A stretch of DNA of 64,000 nt from Phoenix dactylifera (GCF_009389715.1 NC_052399.1:28405146-28469145); one strand, 5' to 3'; numbered from the stretch's first letter, positions 1-13,654 are shown. Numbers and translations: made by a program. The notes: generated from the letters alone by a model not told the origin.

Positions 1-1675
1 AAAAATTTGGTCTACTTCAAAACCTTGCTAAGAATAAAGTATAAGGTTGTCATGCAAAGCACCAATCCTTGCATGACATGTGGTGATGTATCCAATATAA
101 TATGTTAAACTAGCATATATTCCATGTGATGGGCAGAGTAAATTTTTTTCTCCTTTTTCAACTACTCTTAGAATACAAAATAGAAATGCAATAAATTATA
201 ATTAATAGAAGGCCAAATTCTGTTGCATATCAAACAATAAACTTTAACGATGGTCCAACAGAGCACACAAGGGGAAGAGAAGAGAGATAAATGAGTTACT
301 TTACAAATGGGGTTAAAAGAAATTTGGGAGGGGAGGAGTTGGATCAATATTTTCCGTTGGACTTAGGGATATTTTTGTCCAAAGTTCAGCTCAACATTAT
401 TGCCCTGTGATGGTCTTGGACACTTATCTTCAAGGATGGCACTAGATTAAGCGGTAATTTAAGAATAAGGATGATTGGGATTATTGCTATATAGGATCAC
501 TAAGGTGCAACCAAATACAGTGATCCCATTACCTCTACCCACATCAATATTGATCTTGGGGGTCATTATCTCATACCAAATGCCATCTTAAGTTATTGGA
601 TATGTTAAAATAAATGGGTGGCCTATTCTAATGTACATTAAACAAAAACTAAAACATTTGAAACTTGGGAATAGGATATGTTTTTTGAAAACTTGGAAGG
701 GATTAGTACATTTTTTGGGCTATAAGGCTACCCCTCGAGTCTAATTGTTTGTTTCAATGCTTACTTGTAATTACAGATTTTTTGTAAGTTATAATATAGG
801 GCATATCTACGTAACCAAAAAATAAAAAACTCCATGCCATATGGCAAAAATTTGGTCTAATTCAAAACCATCTAAGAATAAACCATAAGATTGTCGTCAA
901 AGCACCAATCCTTGCATTTGCATGACATGTGGTAATGTATCAAATATAATATGTTAAACTAGCATATATTTCATGTGATGGGCAGAGTAAATTTTTTTCT
1001 CCTTTTCCAACTACTCTTAGAATAAATAGAAATACAATAAATTATAATTAATAGAAGGCCAAATTGAGTTACATATCAAATAATAAACTTTAATGATGGT
1101 CCAACAGAGCACATAAGGGGAAGAGAAGAGAGATAAATGAGTTACGTTACAAATGGGGTTAAAAGAAATTTGGGAGGGGAGGAGCTGGGTCAATATTTTT
1201 CGTTGGACTTAGGGGTATTTTTGTCAAAAGTTCAGCCCAACATTATTGCCCTGTGATTGTCTTGGACACTTATCCTCAAGGATGGCACTAGATTGGGCGG
1301 TATTTAAGAATAAGGATGATTTGGGATTATTGCTATATAGGATCACTAAGGTGTAACCAAATACAATGATCCCGTTACCTCTACCCCCATCAATATTGAT
1401 CTTGGGGTCATTACCTCATACCAAATGCCGTCTTAAGTTATTGGATATGTTAAAATAAACGGGTGGCCTATTCTAATGCATATTAAGCAAAAACTAAAGC
1501 ATTTGAAACTTGGGAATAGGATATGTTTTTTGAATACTTGGAAAGGATGAGTACATTTTTTGGAGTATAAAGCTGCCCCTCAAGTCTAATTGTTTGTTTC
1601 AATGCTTACTTATAATTACAGATTTTTTGTAAGTTATAATATAAGGCATATCCATATAACCAAAAAATAAAAAAC
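1..1675. repeat. Tandem repeat array, left part (units 1A and 2B)
   Basis: Two consecutive copies of an ~845-bp unit start at 1 and 846, each opening with AAAAATTTGG and closing with a CCAAAAAATAAAAAAC run. The copies share almost all their sequence but differ at diagnostic sites. Unit 1 reads CAAATTCTGTTGCAT near 212 and unit 2 reads AAATTGAGTTACAT near 1063. The last ~15 bp of unit 2 continue after 11548, so the array was cut by the Copia element. No protein was recognised in the unit. The array may extend left of the window. Confidence 0.9.
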
Positions 1676-4072
1676 TGAAAGAGTAGATGCCCTATAAGCC
1701 AATCATTTGATAGGTTTCTCTTTGTAATCCTCCAAATCATGTACTTTGACACTTGATATATATCAATAAAGGCATTGTGTTTTATCATTTGCTGCTTATC
1801 TATTTTATTATTGGATGATGAACCCCATAAATTAGGACATTGGTTTTAGGGTTATGATGAGATCACACCAGTGAGACCTAAAATCCTAAAATTCTAATTT
1901 AGAATATTCCCAGTCAAATTGGTATATTGAGTCGGGGATCAATATTACTGGAAAGACTGGCACATCTTATGTATGCTCAATGTAGAGGGTGATTGATCTC
2001 ACAATCACTTGTGTGAGACACTAATACAAAGATGTGGGTGCTCATTAGAGGAATGAGTTCACTGAAATGACCAGCCATGAGAACATCTTATGGATTCTTA
2101 CTTAATTGTCAAAAGATGGTTCTCATAGTGGGAGTTGTGCAAGTGATCCTTAGACCTGAGATCACCATGGTACCTTGTGCACTTGAACCTATGTTTTGGT
2201 TTACCCTTATTCACGACATTACGTTGTGTACGGGGTATTCTGGATATGGTGGATTTTGTACGAAGGTTGTGAGTAGGTCAACAAGGAATCAGTCACTTCT
2301 AGTAAGAGAAGGTAACATCCTACTTACTCTAATCTTATGATGATTCAAGAAGCCTTTGATCAAAGCAAAATGAATATTAGAAAGAGTTTCTAATGTTTCA
2401 TTGTTTGAATTATCATATAAAAGATTGAGAGAGACATGAATAAGTGATTGAGTTTGATATTGATCCATACTCATGCACTTATTCAGGATGTAGTATGACT
2501 GAGGGATTGAATTGCACGGTAACTTGCCACTGAAGGGTATGTTTGGATTTGTCCAATACATTCCTCATCTTCCGGGTAGACATGATACGTTGCTAGACGT
2601 CAATCTTGTCTTGTGGGTTGATCGGATCAAAGAGTTTGATTAGATCAAAGCATCAGAAAGGTTATGATTGCTAAGTCAGGTTTAGCACTAAATTGAACCT
2701 AAATTGGATTAGAGGTATTCTAATCAGGTTAGGTCAACTTGCACCTGTACCTACTGCTGGCTAAGATAAGGAACCCAATGGGTCACACACAAGGGAATTG
2801 ATCAAGGGTCTAATTGGATTAGATCATGTTTGCAAGATGAACATGCTAGCACGTGTTGCAAACCCTAGCTCCTGATTCAAATTAAATTTGAATCTGATTC
2901 TTAGATTAGGTTGATCTAATATGATTAGATCATGACCTAATATGGGTTAGCCAAGAATTGGAACCCATTTGGCTTTAATTAGACCTGATTTGATTAGGTT
3001 TAATGTTTCCTTTAAGTTGGTTAAACCCAATTGGATTGGGTTTGAAAGGGCCTTCACTTCTGGACCATTGGATCGCTCCCTGGATGAAGGATCTGGTCCA
3101 CTGGTTGGCGCCTTCATCTGGACCATTAGATGGCTTCCTGGATGAAGGATCTGGTCCACTGGTTGGTGCCTTATTCTGGACCACTGGATGGCTCTCTAGA
3201 TGAAAGATCTGGACCGTTGCTTAGCGCCTTATTCTGGACCACTGGATGGCTCTCTGGATGAAAGATCTGGACCGTTGCTCAGCGCCTGAATCTGGACCAT
3301 TGGTGATGGCATCTTGCTTCTGGACCATTGGATGGCACCCTGGATGATGATGCCTTGATCTGGACCATTAGATGGCGCCTAGATCTGGACCATTGGCTTT
3401 GGTTCACTGCATTTGGGCCCTTGGATCGTCAGGATTTAAGAGGGAGATGTGAGAAAGAAGTTGATACACCCTTCTTCTAAGCACCCCATCATGATGGGAT
3501 GCCTCTCTTGGCACACACCTCATCATGTTGAGATGTGTGGATGGGATGCATCCCTTTGTGATGCATCCCTCCATCTCTTATAAATAAGGAGGTGCCTTGG
3601 GGTTCTAGAGATCATCCAAGAAAAAGCCTCTCCTTCTCTCTCCCTTATCCCTTCTTTCTTACAAGTCTCTCTTTTGTCCTAACCCAAGACAAGAGGGTCT
3701 TCTTTAGGACAAAAAGGCTAGTGAATGTTTTAGAGGTAGAAAGGAAGAAGGAAGTGAAGAAAAATCAACCAATTAAATCCTTTGGAAGGATTGAACAACT
3801 AGAATCAAGTTTTGGTGGAGCTAGAGTCTTGAACCCATTCCTGTGTGGATCAACATCGGAGGGTGAACATTTGGGCACCTTAGGACATCTTCAGACATAT
3901 TGGATATAGCGTGACAGGTATTCTTCTATACCAAGATTATATTTTCTACATTATTTGGTTATACTATTAAGGTAATCTTGGCTTATTAGGGTTTCATATA
4001 ATGGGTTTTTTATAAGAAAATTTTATAATCCCATATCTTCCGCTGCGCCCTAGGGCACTGGGAAACCCAACA
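1676..4072 (+). repeat. 5' LTR of the Copia element
   Basis: This 2397-bp LTR starts TGAAAGAG and ends CCCAACA. A TATA-like TATAAATAAGG lies near 3579, so transcription would start in the last ~450 bp. A block of 58-bp tandem repeats lies at about 3060-3400, upstream of that promoter. Short reading frames within it repeat exactly in the 3' LTR and are not taken as genes. Confidence 0.95.
3060..3400 (+). repeat. 58-bp tandem repeats inside the 5' LTR
   Basis: The motif CTGGACCA or close variants starts at 3060, 3118, 3176, 3234 and 3292, an exact 58-bp period. Shorter units follow at 3320, 3360 and 3385. Units share a GGATGGCTYYCTGGATGA core. The same block recurs in the 3' LTR at 10531-10871. 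It lies in the U3 part upstream of the TATA box, where tandem repeats in plant LTRs can act as enhancers; that role is inference. Confidence 0.85.
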
Positions 4073-7000
4073 GTGGTATCAGAGCCACCCTTAATCAGTT
4101 TAACCAAATGATAATACATGCTATTATCTTGATGCTATGAGATAGCTAGGTTGTTTGTATGCATGATTAGTTTATGCTATGAGATAGTATTATATTCATA
4201 TTGTAGCACAGTATAAATACTAGTACTAAATTATAGAATGTGCAATGAGACCAATATAGTAGTATGAAAACTTTGGGCTAACCCATTCTGGAACAATCGA
4301 CTCAGTTGGTGTCTAGGAAGGAAGCCACAGGTGGTTACTTAATTAGGACCTCACTCTCTGAGTGAGGGGTGCCTCCCACCTGCTTTCCTGGCCAATTATT
4401 TGATTGTCCTTTATGGTTGAGCTTAATGTTAGTAAGATACTACTATTTGAAAGCCCTCACTAAATTCATAATTAAGTCGTAGTGTTAATTGCTTTAAGCT
4501 GAGCCATTCTGAATCAATTGACTAAGTTGGTGTCTAGGAAAGAGGCTACAGGTGGTTATTTAATTAGGACCTTACTAAGTAAGGAGAGCCTCCCATCTGC
4601 TTACCTGGCCAACTATTTGATTGACCTCCATGGAAAAGCTAATTGCTGATATAACACTATAAAGGTCCTTCCTTCATGCTTAGATATTATTATGTCAATA
4701 TCTACGCTAGCTTGTTGTGATTCCCACAAGGCTAGTATTAGGGATTGATATTGTAATATCTTGGTGCATATGATGCATATGGCATATTTTAATATGTTGC
4801 CTTGTTGTGATTCCCACAAGGGCAGCATTATTCAAATATGACTGTATAAAAATGAAGGGTTTGACTTAACTAGACACAATAGTTTGTTGTGATTCCCACA
4901 AGACTATATGTGTGCTAGAGGACAGAATAAAGTTGGGAATTGCATGGGATGCAATTGGAAAGAGTTTCCTACCTTTGAACTTATAAGGGCTTGTTGTGAT
5001 TCCCACAAGGTCTTTTATAAGGAATTTGGATCTCAACCCCACTAAAAAAATTAGTATTTTCTCGTTCATCATACTTGAGGGTTATGATATTCGATAAAAA
5101 TAGTGGGAGTAACAATTAGATAAAAGTCCTTGTCTGATTGAATAGATGTCATTATGATTGGTCTGCTTATATTAGTGCTCTTTGTAATTATAGATTAATT
5201 CTGCATAAATGGCATCTTCACTCTCACTTAGAGGTATCTTAGATACAAACAAATTGACTGGTCCCAACTATGTGGACTGGTTGAGGAATTTAAAGATTGT
5301 TCTCACACAAGAAAAGCTTTCCTACATTCTTGAAACCCCTGACCTAGGGTCAGCAGGGGAAGATGCAACTGAGGAGGAATTGGCCACATATCGTATGTGA
5401 AAAAATGACAGTTTGACTGTCAAATATATCATGCTTGCTTCTATGAATAATGAATTGCAGAGGTAGCATGATAGCATGGATACTCACTCCATACTCCTTA
5501 ACTTGAAGGAGTTATATGGTGAGCAGAGTAGAACTATTAGATATGAGATATCTAAGCAGTTGTTCCGTGCTAGAATGATCGAGGGATCGTCTGTGCAAGA
5601 CTACTGTTTAAAGGTTATAGATTTGATCACTCGATTGAGTCAACTTGGCTTTGCTATGGACAGTGAGCTCAGTCAGGATTTGATCCTGCAATCACTACCC
5701 GACTCATTCTCGCAGTTTGTCGTGAATTATCATATGAACAAACTGAATTCCTCCCTGCCTGAGCTTCTAAATATGCTGAAAACAGCAGAATCTCACATCA
5801 AGAAGGACAAAGGTCCGATCCTTCTTGTTGGTGAGAGCTCAAAAGAAGAAGTCAGGCAACAAGGGTTCAAAGAAAAAACTAAACCCTAAGAGTCGCATCA
5901 AAAAGAAGAAGGGAAAGAAAATCTCTGGACCTGGTACCTGTTTTCACTGCGGCAAGACAGGGCATTGGAAAAGGAACTGCAAGAGCTTTCTTGCAAGTGT
6001 GAAGCCTGATGCAAGTGTTGCATCAAAAGGTATGTTTTTATTACATGCCAATATGACATTAAGTTCTTCTGATTCTAATTCATGGGTATTGGATACCGGT
6101 TGTGGTTCTCACATATGCAAATCTTTGCATGTACTGCAGAAAATTAGAAGTCTGAAGAAAGGTGACTTCGAGCTATATGGCGCTGGAGGAGAATCCATCC
6201 AGGCTGAAGCTGTTGGCACCTACATACTGGAGCTACTCTCCGGGAAGTTCTTGAAGCTAGAAGACTGTTATTTTATGCCAAAAATCATTAGAAATGTAAT
6301 TTCAATTCCTTTGTTGCTTAAGAAAGGATTCGAAATAAATGGAAAGAGCAATGGTTGCTCTATTTCGTTATCTAATGAGTATTATTGTCATGGCACTATG
6401 GAAAATGGTCTTTTAGTATTATGTCTTAATAATGTAATGTTTCATATTGGCAAAGATAATAAAAGAAAAAGAGAGAATATTAATAATACCCTCCTCTAGC
6501 ATTACCGATTAGGTCATATTAGTGAGACAAGGTTACACAAGTTGTATAAAGATAAATTCTTTGACCCTTATGATTTTGAATCATTAGGAACTTGTGAATC
6601 TTGTCTTATGGGTAAAATGACCAAGTCTCCATTCTCGGGACATGGAGAAAGGGCAAGTGAGTTGTTAGAACTCGTACACACTGATGTGTGCGGTCCTATG
6701 TCAACTTCAGCTAGAGGTGGATACTCTTACTTCATCACATTTACTGATGACTTATCAAGGTTCGGTTTTGTGTATCTAATGAAACATAAATCCGAAGCCT
6801 TTGATAAATTTAAAGAGTATCAAAGTATGGTCGAAAAACAAACCGGAAAGTGTATTAAAATCCTTTGATCTGATCGAGGAGGAGAATACCTTTCTAGTGA
6901 ATTTTTATACTATCTTAAATTAAAGGGTATACTCTCTGAATGGACACCTCCATATACGCCACAATTAAATGGTGTAGCTGAAAGGAGAAATCGTACCTTA

Positions 7001-9146
7001 TTAGATATGGTACGGTCCATGATGTGCTTCACAAATCTTCCAATTTCCTTCTGGGGACATGCCCTAGAAACTGCTGCATTAGTATTAAATAGAGTACCAT
7101 CTAAGTCTGTATCTAGCACTCCATATGAGATATGGAAAGGTAAGAAACCTAATCTTAAGTATCTTAAGATATGGAATTGTCATGCTTATGTCAAAAGAAA
7201 TTTTGGACATAAGCTAAGTGCTAGATCGGACAAATGTATATTTGTAGGTTATCCTAAAGACAGTTTAGGATATATCTTCTATGGTCCTACCGAACAAAAG
7301 GTATTTGTTGCTAAGCATGCCACTTTTTGGAAAAAGAGTTTTTCTTAGAAAAAGGCAAGGATAGAAGAATTGAACTTGATGAAGTTCAAGACCTACAAGG
7401 TGAGACACATAATAATCCTCAACCAGATGTACCCATGGAAGAGGTACAACCACTACATACTACTCCTCTCCGAAGGTCAGAAAGAGTGCGAAATGCACCT
7501 GAGAGGTATGGATTTATCATTGAGAATGATGAAGCCCACATCGTTGATAACAATGACCCTCTGACCTATTCGGAAGCTGTCAAGAGTAGGGACTCTGACA
7601 GATGGTTGGACGCCATGAAATCCGAGATAGATTCTATGTATACAAACCAAGTGTGGACTTTGGTTGATGCACCTGAGGGAGTGATTCCAATAGGGTGCAA
7701 ATGGGTATACAAGAAGAAGATAGGAGCTGATGGCCAAGTAGAAACCTACAAGGCCAGGCTAGTGGCAAAAGGTTTCAGGCAAAAACAAGGCATTGATTAT
7801 GATGAAACTTTTTCGCCAGTAGCTATGCTCAAATCTATTTGGATTATGCTTGCTATAGCTGCATACTATGATTATGAGATCTGGCAGATGGATGTCAAAA
7901 CCGCCTTCCTTAATGGTCACCTTGAGGAAGAGGTCTATATGACACAGCCAGAGGGATTTGTTTCAAGAGGGAGAGCAAATCAAGTATGTAGGCTTAAGAA
8001 ATCCATTTATGGATTAAAGCAGGCATCTAGAAGTTGGAACATCCATTTTGACATGATAGTCAAAGAGTTTGGCTTCATTAAAAATATAGATGAACCTTGT
8101 GTGTACAAGAAGACTGGTGGGAGTGCTATTGTCTTCTTGATATTATATGTGGACGATATATTGGTCATTGGAAATGATGTTCCAATGATGCAATCGGTCA
8201 AGACTTGGCTATCAAAGAAATTTTCCATGAAAGACTTGGGTGAAGCATCCTATATACTTGGTATAAGGATCTATAGAGATAGATCTAAAAGGATGCTAGG
8301 TTTGTCCCAGTCTAGATACATAGATAATGTGCTGAAGAGGTTCAGCATGGATGGAAGTAAGAAAGGTTTCTTACCCATAGGACATGGCATACAACTCTCT
8401 AGGAAGATGTCTCCTAAGACATCTGAAGAGAGGAATAGAATGAGTTCTATTCCCTATGCTTCGGCAGTAGGGTCGATCATGTATGCTATGTTATGTACCA
8501 GGCCTGATGTAGCTTATGCCTTGGGTATGGTAAGTAGATTTCAGGCAGATCCCGGGGAGGATCATTGGAAAATTGTGAAAAACATTCTCAAATACTTGAG
8601 AAGGACTAGAGATGTTTTTCTGATTTACGGAGGATCAGAATTGAAACTAGAAGGCTATTCAGATTCTAGCTTTCAATCTGATCCAGATGATAGAAAGTCA
8701 ATCTCTGGATATATCTTCACTTTGAATGGTGGAGCTGTGAGTTAGAAGAGTTCCAAACAGCAAACTGTAGCTGACTCAACTACTGAGGCAGAATACATAG
8801 CTGTTAGTGAAGCTGCTAAGGAAGCAGTCTGGATGAAGAAGTTCATCACAGAGCTGGGTGTAGTTCCTGAGATTGCCGGACCAGTTCTAGTTTATTGCGA
8901 TAACACTGGAGCTGTTGCACAGGCTAAGGAACCAAGGTCTCATCATAGATCCAAGCACATTTTGAGACGCTTCCACCTTGTTCGAGAGATAATCGAAAGA
9001 CAAGACGTCAAGATTGAACGAGTAGACACAAAGAACAATATAGCAGACCCATTTACTAAAGCTCTACCACAGCAGCAATTCAATCGTTACCTCGATTGTA
9101 TGGGGTTAAAATATAAGGGCGATTGGCTTTAGTGCAAGTGGGAGAT

Positions 9147-11543
9147 TGAAAGAGTAGATGCCCTATAAGCCAATCATTTGATAGGTTTCTCTTTGTAATC
9201 CTCCAAATCATGTACTTTGACACTTGATATATATCAATAAAGGCATTGTGTTTTATCATTTGCTGCTTATCTATTTTATTATTGGATGATGAACCCCATA
9301 AATTAGGACATTGGTTTTAGGGTTATGATGAGATCACACCAGTGAGACCTAAAATCCTAAAATTCTAATTTAGAATATTCCCAGTCAAATTGGTATATTG
9401 AGTCGGGGATCAATATTACTGGAAAGACTGGCACATCTTATGTATGCTCAATGTAGAGGGTGATTGATCTCACAATCACTTGTGTGAGACACTAATACAA
9501 AGATGTGGGTGCTCATTAGAGGAATGAGTTCACTGAAATGACCAGCCATGAGAACATCTTATGGATTCTTACTTAATTGTCAAAAGATGGTTCTCATAGT
9601 GGGAGTTGTGCAAGTGATCCTTAGACCTGAGATCACCATGGTACCTTGTGCACTTGAACCTATGTTTTGGTTTACCCTTATTCACGACATTACGTTGTGT
9701 ACGGGGTATTCTGGATATGGTGGATTTTGTACGAAGGTTGTGAGTAGGTCAACAAGGAATCAGTCACTTCTAGTAAGAGAAGGTAACATCCTACTTACTC
9801 TAATCTTATGATGATTCAAGAAGCCTTTGATCAAAGCAAAATGAATATTAGAAAGAGTTTCTAATGTTTCATTGTTTGAATTATCATATAAAAGATTGAG
9901 AGAGACATGAATAAGTGATTGAGTTTGATATTGATCCATACTCATGCACTTATTCAGGATGTAGTATGACTGAGGGATTGAATTGCACGGTAACTTGCCA
10001 CTGAAGGGTATGTTTGGATTTGTCCAATACATTCCTCATCTTCCGGGTAGACATGATACGTTGCTAGACGTCAATCTTGTCTTGTGGGTTGATCGGATCA
10101 AAGAGTTTGATTAGATCAAAGCATCAGAAAGGTTATGATTGCTAAGTCAGGTTTAGCACTAAATTGAACCTAAATTGGATTAGAGGTATTCTAATCAGGT
10201 TAGGTCAACTTGCACCTGTACCTACTGCTGGCTAAGATAAGGAACCCAATGGGTCACACACAAGGGAATTGATCAAGGGTCTAATTGGATTAGATCATGT
10301 TTGCAAGATGAACATGCTAGCACGTGTTGCAAACCCTAGCTCCTGATTCAAATTAAATTTGAATCTGATTCTTAGATTAGGTTGATCTAATATGATTAGA
10401 TCATGACCTAATATGGGTTAGCCAAGAATTGGAACCCATTTGGCTTTAATTAGACCTGATTTGATTAGGTTTAATGTTTCCTTTAAGTTGGTTAAACCCA
10501 ATTGGATTGGGTTTGAAAGGGCCTTCACTTCTGGACCATTGGATCGCTCCCTGGATGAAGGATCTGGTCCACTGGTTGGCGCCTTCATCTGGACCATTAG
10601 ATGGCTTCCTGGATGAAGGATCTGGTCCACTGGTTGGTGCCTTATTCTGGACCACTGGATGGCTCTCTAGATGAAAGATCTGGACCGTTGCTTAGCGCCT
10701 TATTCTGGACCACTGGATGGCTCTCTGGATGAAAGATCTGGACCGTTGCTCAGCGCCTGAATCTGGACCATTGGTGATGGCATCTTGCTTCTGGACCATT
10801 GGATGGCACCCTGGATGATGATGCCTTGATCTGGACCATTAGATGGCGCCTAGATCTGGACCATTGGCTTTGGTTCACTGCATTTGGGCCCTTGGATCGT
10901 CAGGATTTAAGAGGGAGATGTGAGAAAGAAGTTGATACACCCTTCTTCTAAGCACCCCATCATGATGGGATGCCTCTCTTGGCACACACCTCATCATGTT
11001 GAGATGTGTGGATGGGATGCATCCCTTTGTGATGCATCCCTCCATCTCTTATAAATAAGGAGGTGCCTTGGGGTTCTAGAGATCATCCAAGAAAAAGCCT
11101 CTCCTTCTCTCTCCCTTATCCCTTCTTTCTTACAAGTCTCTCTTTTGTCCTAACCCAAGACAAGAGGGTCTTCTTTAGGACAAAAAGGCTAGTGAATGTT
11201 TTAGAGGTAGAAAGGAAGAAGGAAGTGAAGAAAAATCAACCAATTAAATCCTTTGGAAGGATTGAACAACTAGAATCAAGTTTTGGTGGAGCTAGAGTCT
11301 TGAACCCATTCCTGTGTGGATCAACATCGGAGGGTGAACATTTGGGCACCTTAGGACATCTTCAGACATATTGGATATAGCGTGACAGGTATTCTTCTAT
11401 ACCAAGATTATATTTTCTACATTATTTGGTTATACTATTAAGGTAATCTTGGCTTATTAGGGTTTCATATAATGGGTTTTTTATAAGAAAATTTTATAAT
11501 CCCATATCTTCCGCTGCGCCCTAGGGCACTGGGAAACCCAACA
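9147..11543 (+). repeat. 3' LTR of the Copia element
   Basis: This is a same-length copy of the 5' LTR at a constant offset of 7471 bp. Every segment compared by eye was identical, and no length change is possible given the constant offset. It ends CCCAACA followed by the target duplication AAAAC. Such near-identity means insertion recent on a plant evolutionary scale. Confidence 0.95.
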
Positions 11544-11548
11544 AAAAC

Positions 11549-13584
11549 ACCATACCATATGGCAAAAATTTGGTCTAATTCAAAACCTTGTTAAGAATAA
11601 ACCATAAGGTTGTCATGCAAAGCACCAATCCTTGCATGACATTTGGTAATGTATCAAATATAATCTGTTAAACTGGCATATATTTCATGTGATGGGTAGA
11701 GTAAATTTTTTTCTTCTTTTCCAATTGCTCTTAGAATGCAAAATAGAAATGCAATAAATTATAATTAATAGAAGGCCAAATTCTGTTGCATATCAAATAA
11801 TAAACTTTAACGATGGTCCAACATAGCACTTAAGGGGAAGAGACGAGAGATAAATGAGTTACGTTACAAATGGGGTTAAAAGAAATTTGGGAGGGGAGGA
11901 GTTGGGTCAATATTTTTCGTTGGACTTAGGGGTATTTTTGTCAAAAGTTCAGCCCAACATTATTGCCCTGTGATTGTCTTGGACACTTATCCTCAAGGAT
12001 GGCACTAGACTGGGCGGTATTTAAGAATAAGGATGATTTGGGATTATTGCTATATAGGATCACTAAGGTGCAACCAAATACAGTGATCCCGTTACCTCTA
12101 CCCACATCAGTATTGATCTTGGGGTCATTACCTCGTATCAAATGCCATCTTAAGTTATTGAATATGTTAAAATAAATGGGTGGCCGATCCTAATGCATAT
12201 TAAGCGAAAACTAAAGCATTTGAAACTTGGGAATGGTATATGTTTTTTGAAAACTTGGGAAGGATGAGTACATTTTTTGGGGTATAAGGCTGCCCTTCGA
12301 GTCTAATTATTTGTTTCAATGCTTACTTGTAATTATAGATTTTTTGTAAGTTATAATATAAGTCATATTCACATAACCAAAAAATAAAAAACTCTATGCC
12401 ATATGGCAAAAATTTGGTCTAATTCAAAACCTTGCCAAGAATAAACCATAAGGTTGTCATGCAAAGCATCAATCCTTGCATGACATGTGGTAATGTATCA
12501 AATATAATATGTTAAACTAGCATATATTTCATGTGATGGGTAGAGTAAATTTTTTTCTCCTTTTCCAACTGCTCTTAGAATGCAAAATAGAAATACAATA
12601 AATTATAATTAATAGAAGGCCAAATTGAGTTACATATCAAATAATAAACTTTAACGATGGTCCAACAGAGCACATAAGGGGAAGAGAAGAGAGATAAATA
12701 AGTTACGTTACAAATGGGGTTAAAAGAAATTTGGGAGGGGAGGAGTTGGGTCAATATTTTCCGTTGGACTTAGGGGTATTTTTGTCAAAAGTTCAGCCCA
12801 ACATTATTGTCCTGTGATTGTCTTGGACACTTATCCTCAAGGATGGTGCTAGATTGGGCGGTATTTAAGAATAAGGATGATTTGGGATTATTGCTATATA
12901 GGATCACTAAGGTGTAACCAAATACAGTGATCCCGTTACCTCTACCCCCATCAATATTGATCTTCGGGTCATTACCTCGTACCAAATGCTGTCTTAAATT
13001 ATTGGATATGTTAAAATAAACAGGTGGCCTATTCTAATGCATATTAAGCAAAAACTAAAGCATTTGAAACTTGGGAATAGGATATGTTTTTTGAATACTT
13101 GGAAAGGATGAGTACATTTTTTGGGGTATAAAGCTGCCCCTCAAGTCTAATTGTTTGTTTCAATGCTTACTTATAGTTACAGATTTTTTGTAAGTTATAA
13201 TATAAGGCATATCCACATAACCAAAAAATAAAAAACACCATACCATATGGCAAAAATTTGGTTTAATTCAAAACCTTGTTAAGAATAAACCATAAGGTTG
13301 TCATGCAAAGCACCAATCCTTGCATGACATGTGGTAATGTATCAAATATAATCTGTTAAACTGGCATATATTCTATGTGATGGGCAGAGTAAATTTTTTT
13401 CTTCTCTTAAAATGCAAAATAGAAATGCAATAAATTATAGTTAATAGAAGGCCAAATTCTGTTGCATATCAAATAATAAACTTTAACGATGGTCCAACAA
13501 AAATTACGATCGTTAATAAAATAGGACATGTTTTTTTAAAACTTGGGAAGGTTGAGTACATTTTTTGGGGTATAAGACTATCCC
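11549..13584. repeat. Tandem repeat array, right part (units 3A, 4B, 5A)
   Basis: Units begin at AAAAATTTGG at 11564, 12408 and 13252, an exact 844-bp spacing. Unit 3 carries the A-type markers of unit 1 and unit 4 carries the B-type markers of unit 2. Unit 5 is A-type but has lost about 400 bp internally and fades out near 13584. With the Copia element removed the order is A-B-A-B-A, so the true period is a ~1.69-kb dimer. No coding function was recognised. Confidence 0.9.
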
Positions 13585-13648
13585 TTGGTGCAAGGCTACT
13601 CGGCTCCAGGCTATTGAGGCTAAGAAGGAGCAACAAGCGATTGAGCAG
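13585..13648 (+). other. Exon-like stretch joined to the end of the array
   Basis: Right where the last repeat unit ends, a 57-nt open stretch (about 13592-13648) reads ATRLQAIEAKKEQQAIEQQ. It is preceded by a possible acceptor TGCAAG and followed by a good donor CAA|GTATGT. The composition, with A/E/K/Q-rich helical residues, looks like a genuine internal exon of a coiled-coil protein. The family was not recognised. It may belong with the exon-like stretch near 15007, but the splice phases do not fit directly, so a missing exon or unrelated origin is possible. Confidence 0.3.
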
Positions 13649-13654
13649 CAAGTA

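Larger units (their letters stand above)
1676..11543 (+). mobile_element. Full-length Ty1/Copia LTR retrotransposon, Angela/BARE-like
   Basis: A 9868-bp element begins TG and ends CA, with LTRs at 1676-4072 and 9147-11543. It is flanked by the 5-bp target duplication AAAAC (1671-1675 and 11544-11548). A primer binding site TGGTATCAGAGC, matching initiator Met tRNA, lies at 4074, directly after the 5' LTR. A purine tract AAGTGGGAGA precedes the 3' LTR. Parts in order, in rough positions: Gag with a CCHC zinc knuckle (5.2-6.0 kb), protease (about 6.1 kb), integrase (6.5-7.3 kb), reverse transcriptase with YVDD (7.6-8.4 kb) and RNase H (8.7-9.1 kb). Protease to integrase to RT order marks Copia. 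The RT wording and long LTRs resemble the Angela/BARE lineage. The coding region is broken at about half a dozen points, so the element looks non-autonomous. It is very young, since the LTRs appear identical. Confidence 0.95.

Noticed and set aside
2077-3909. Small frames in the LTR (and their copies at 9548-11380)
   Set aside because: They lie in LTR non-coding sequence, include the 58-bp repeat block, and match no Copia protein.
11941-12985. Minus-strand 66-codon frame present in the repeat units at 11941 and 12785
   Set aside because: It recurs only because the units are tandem copies, matches no known family, and is not kept open in all units.
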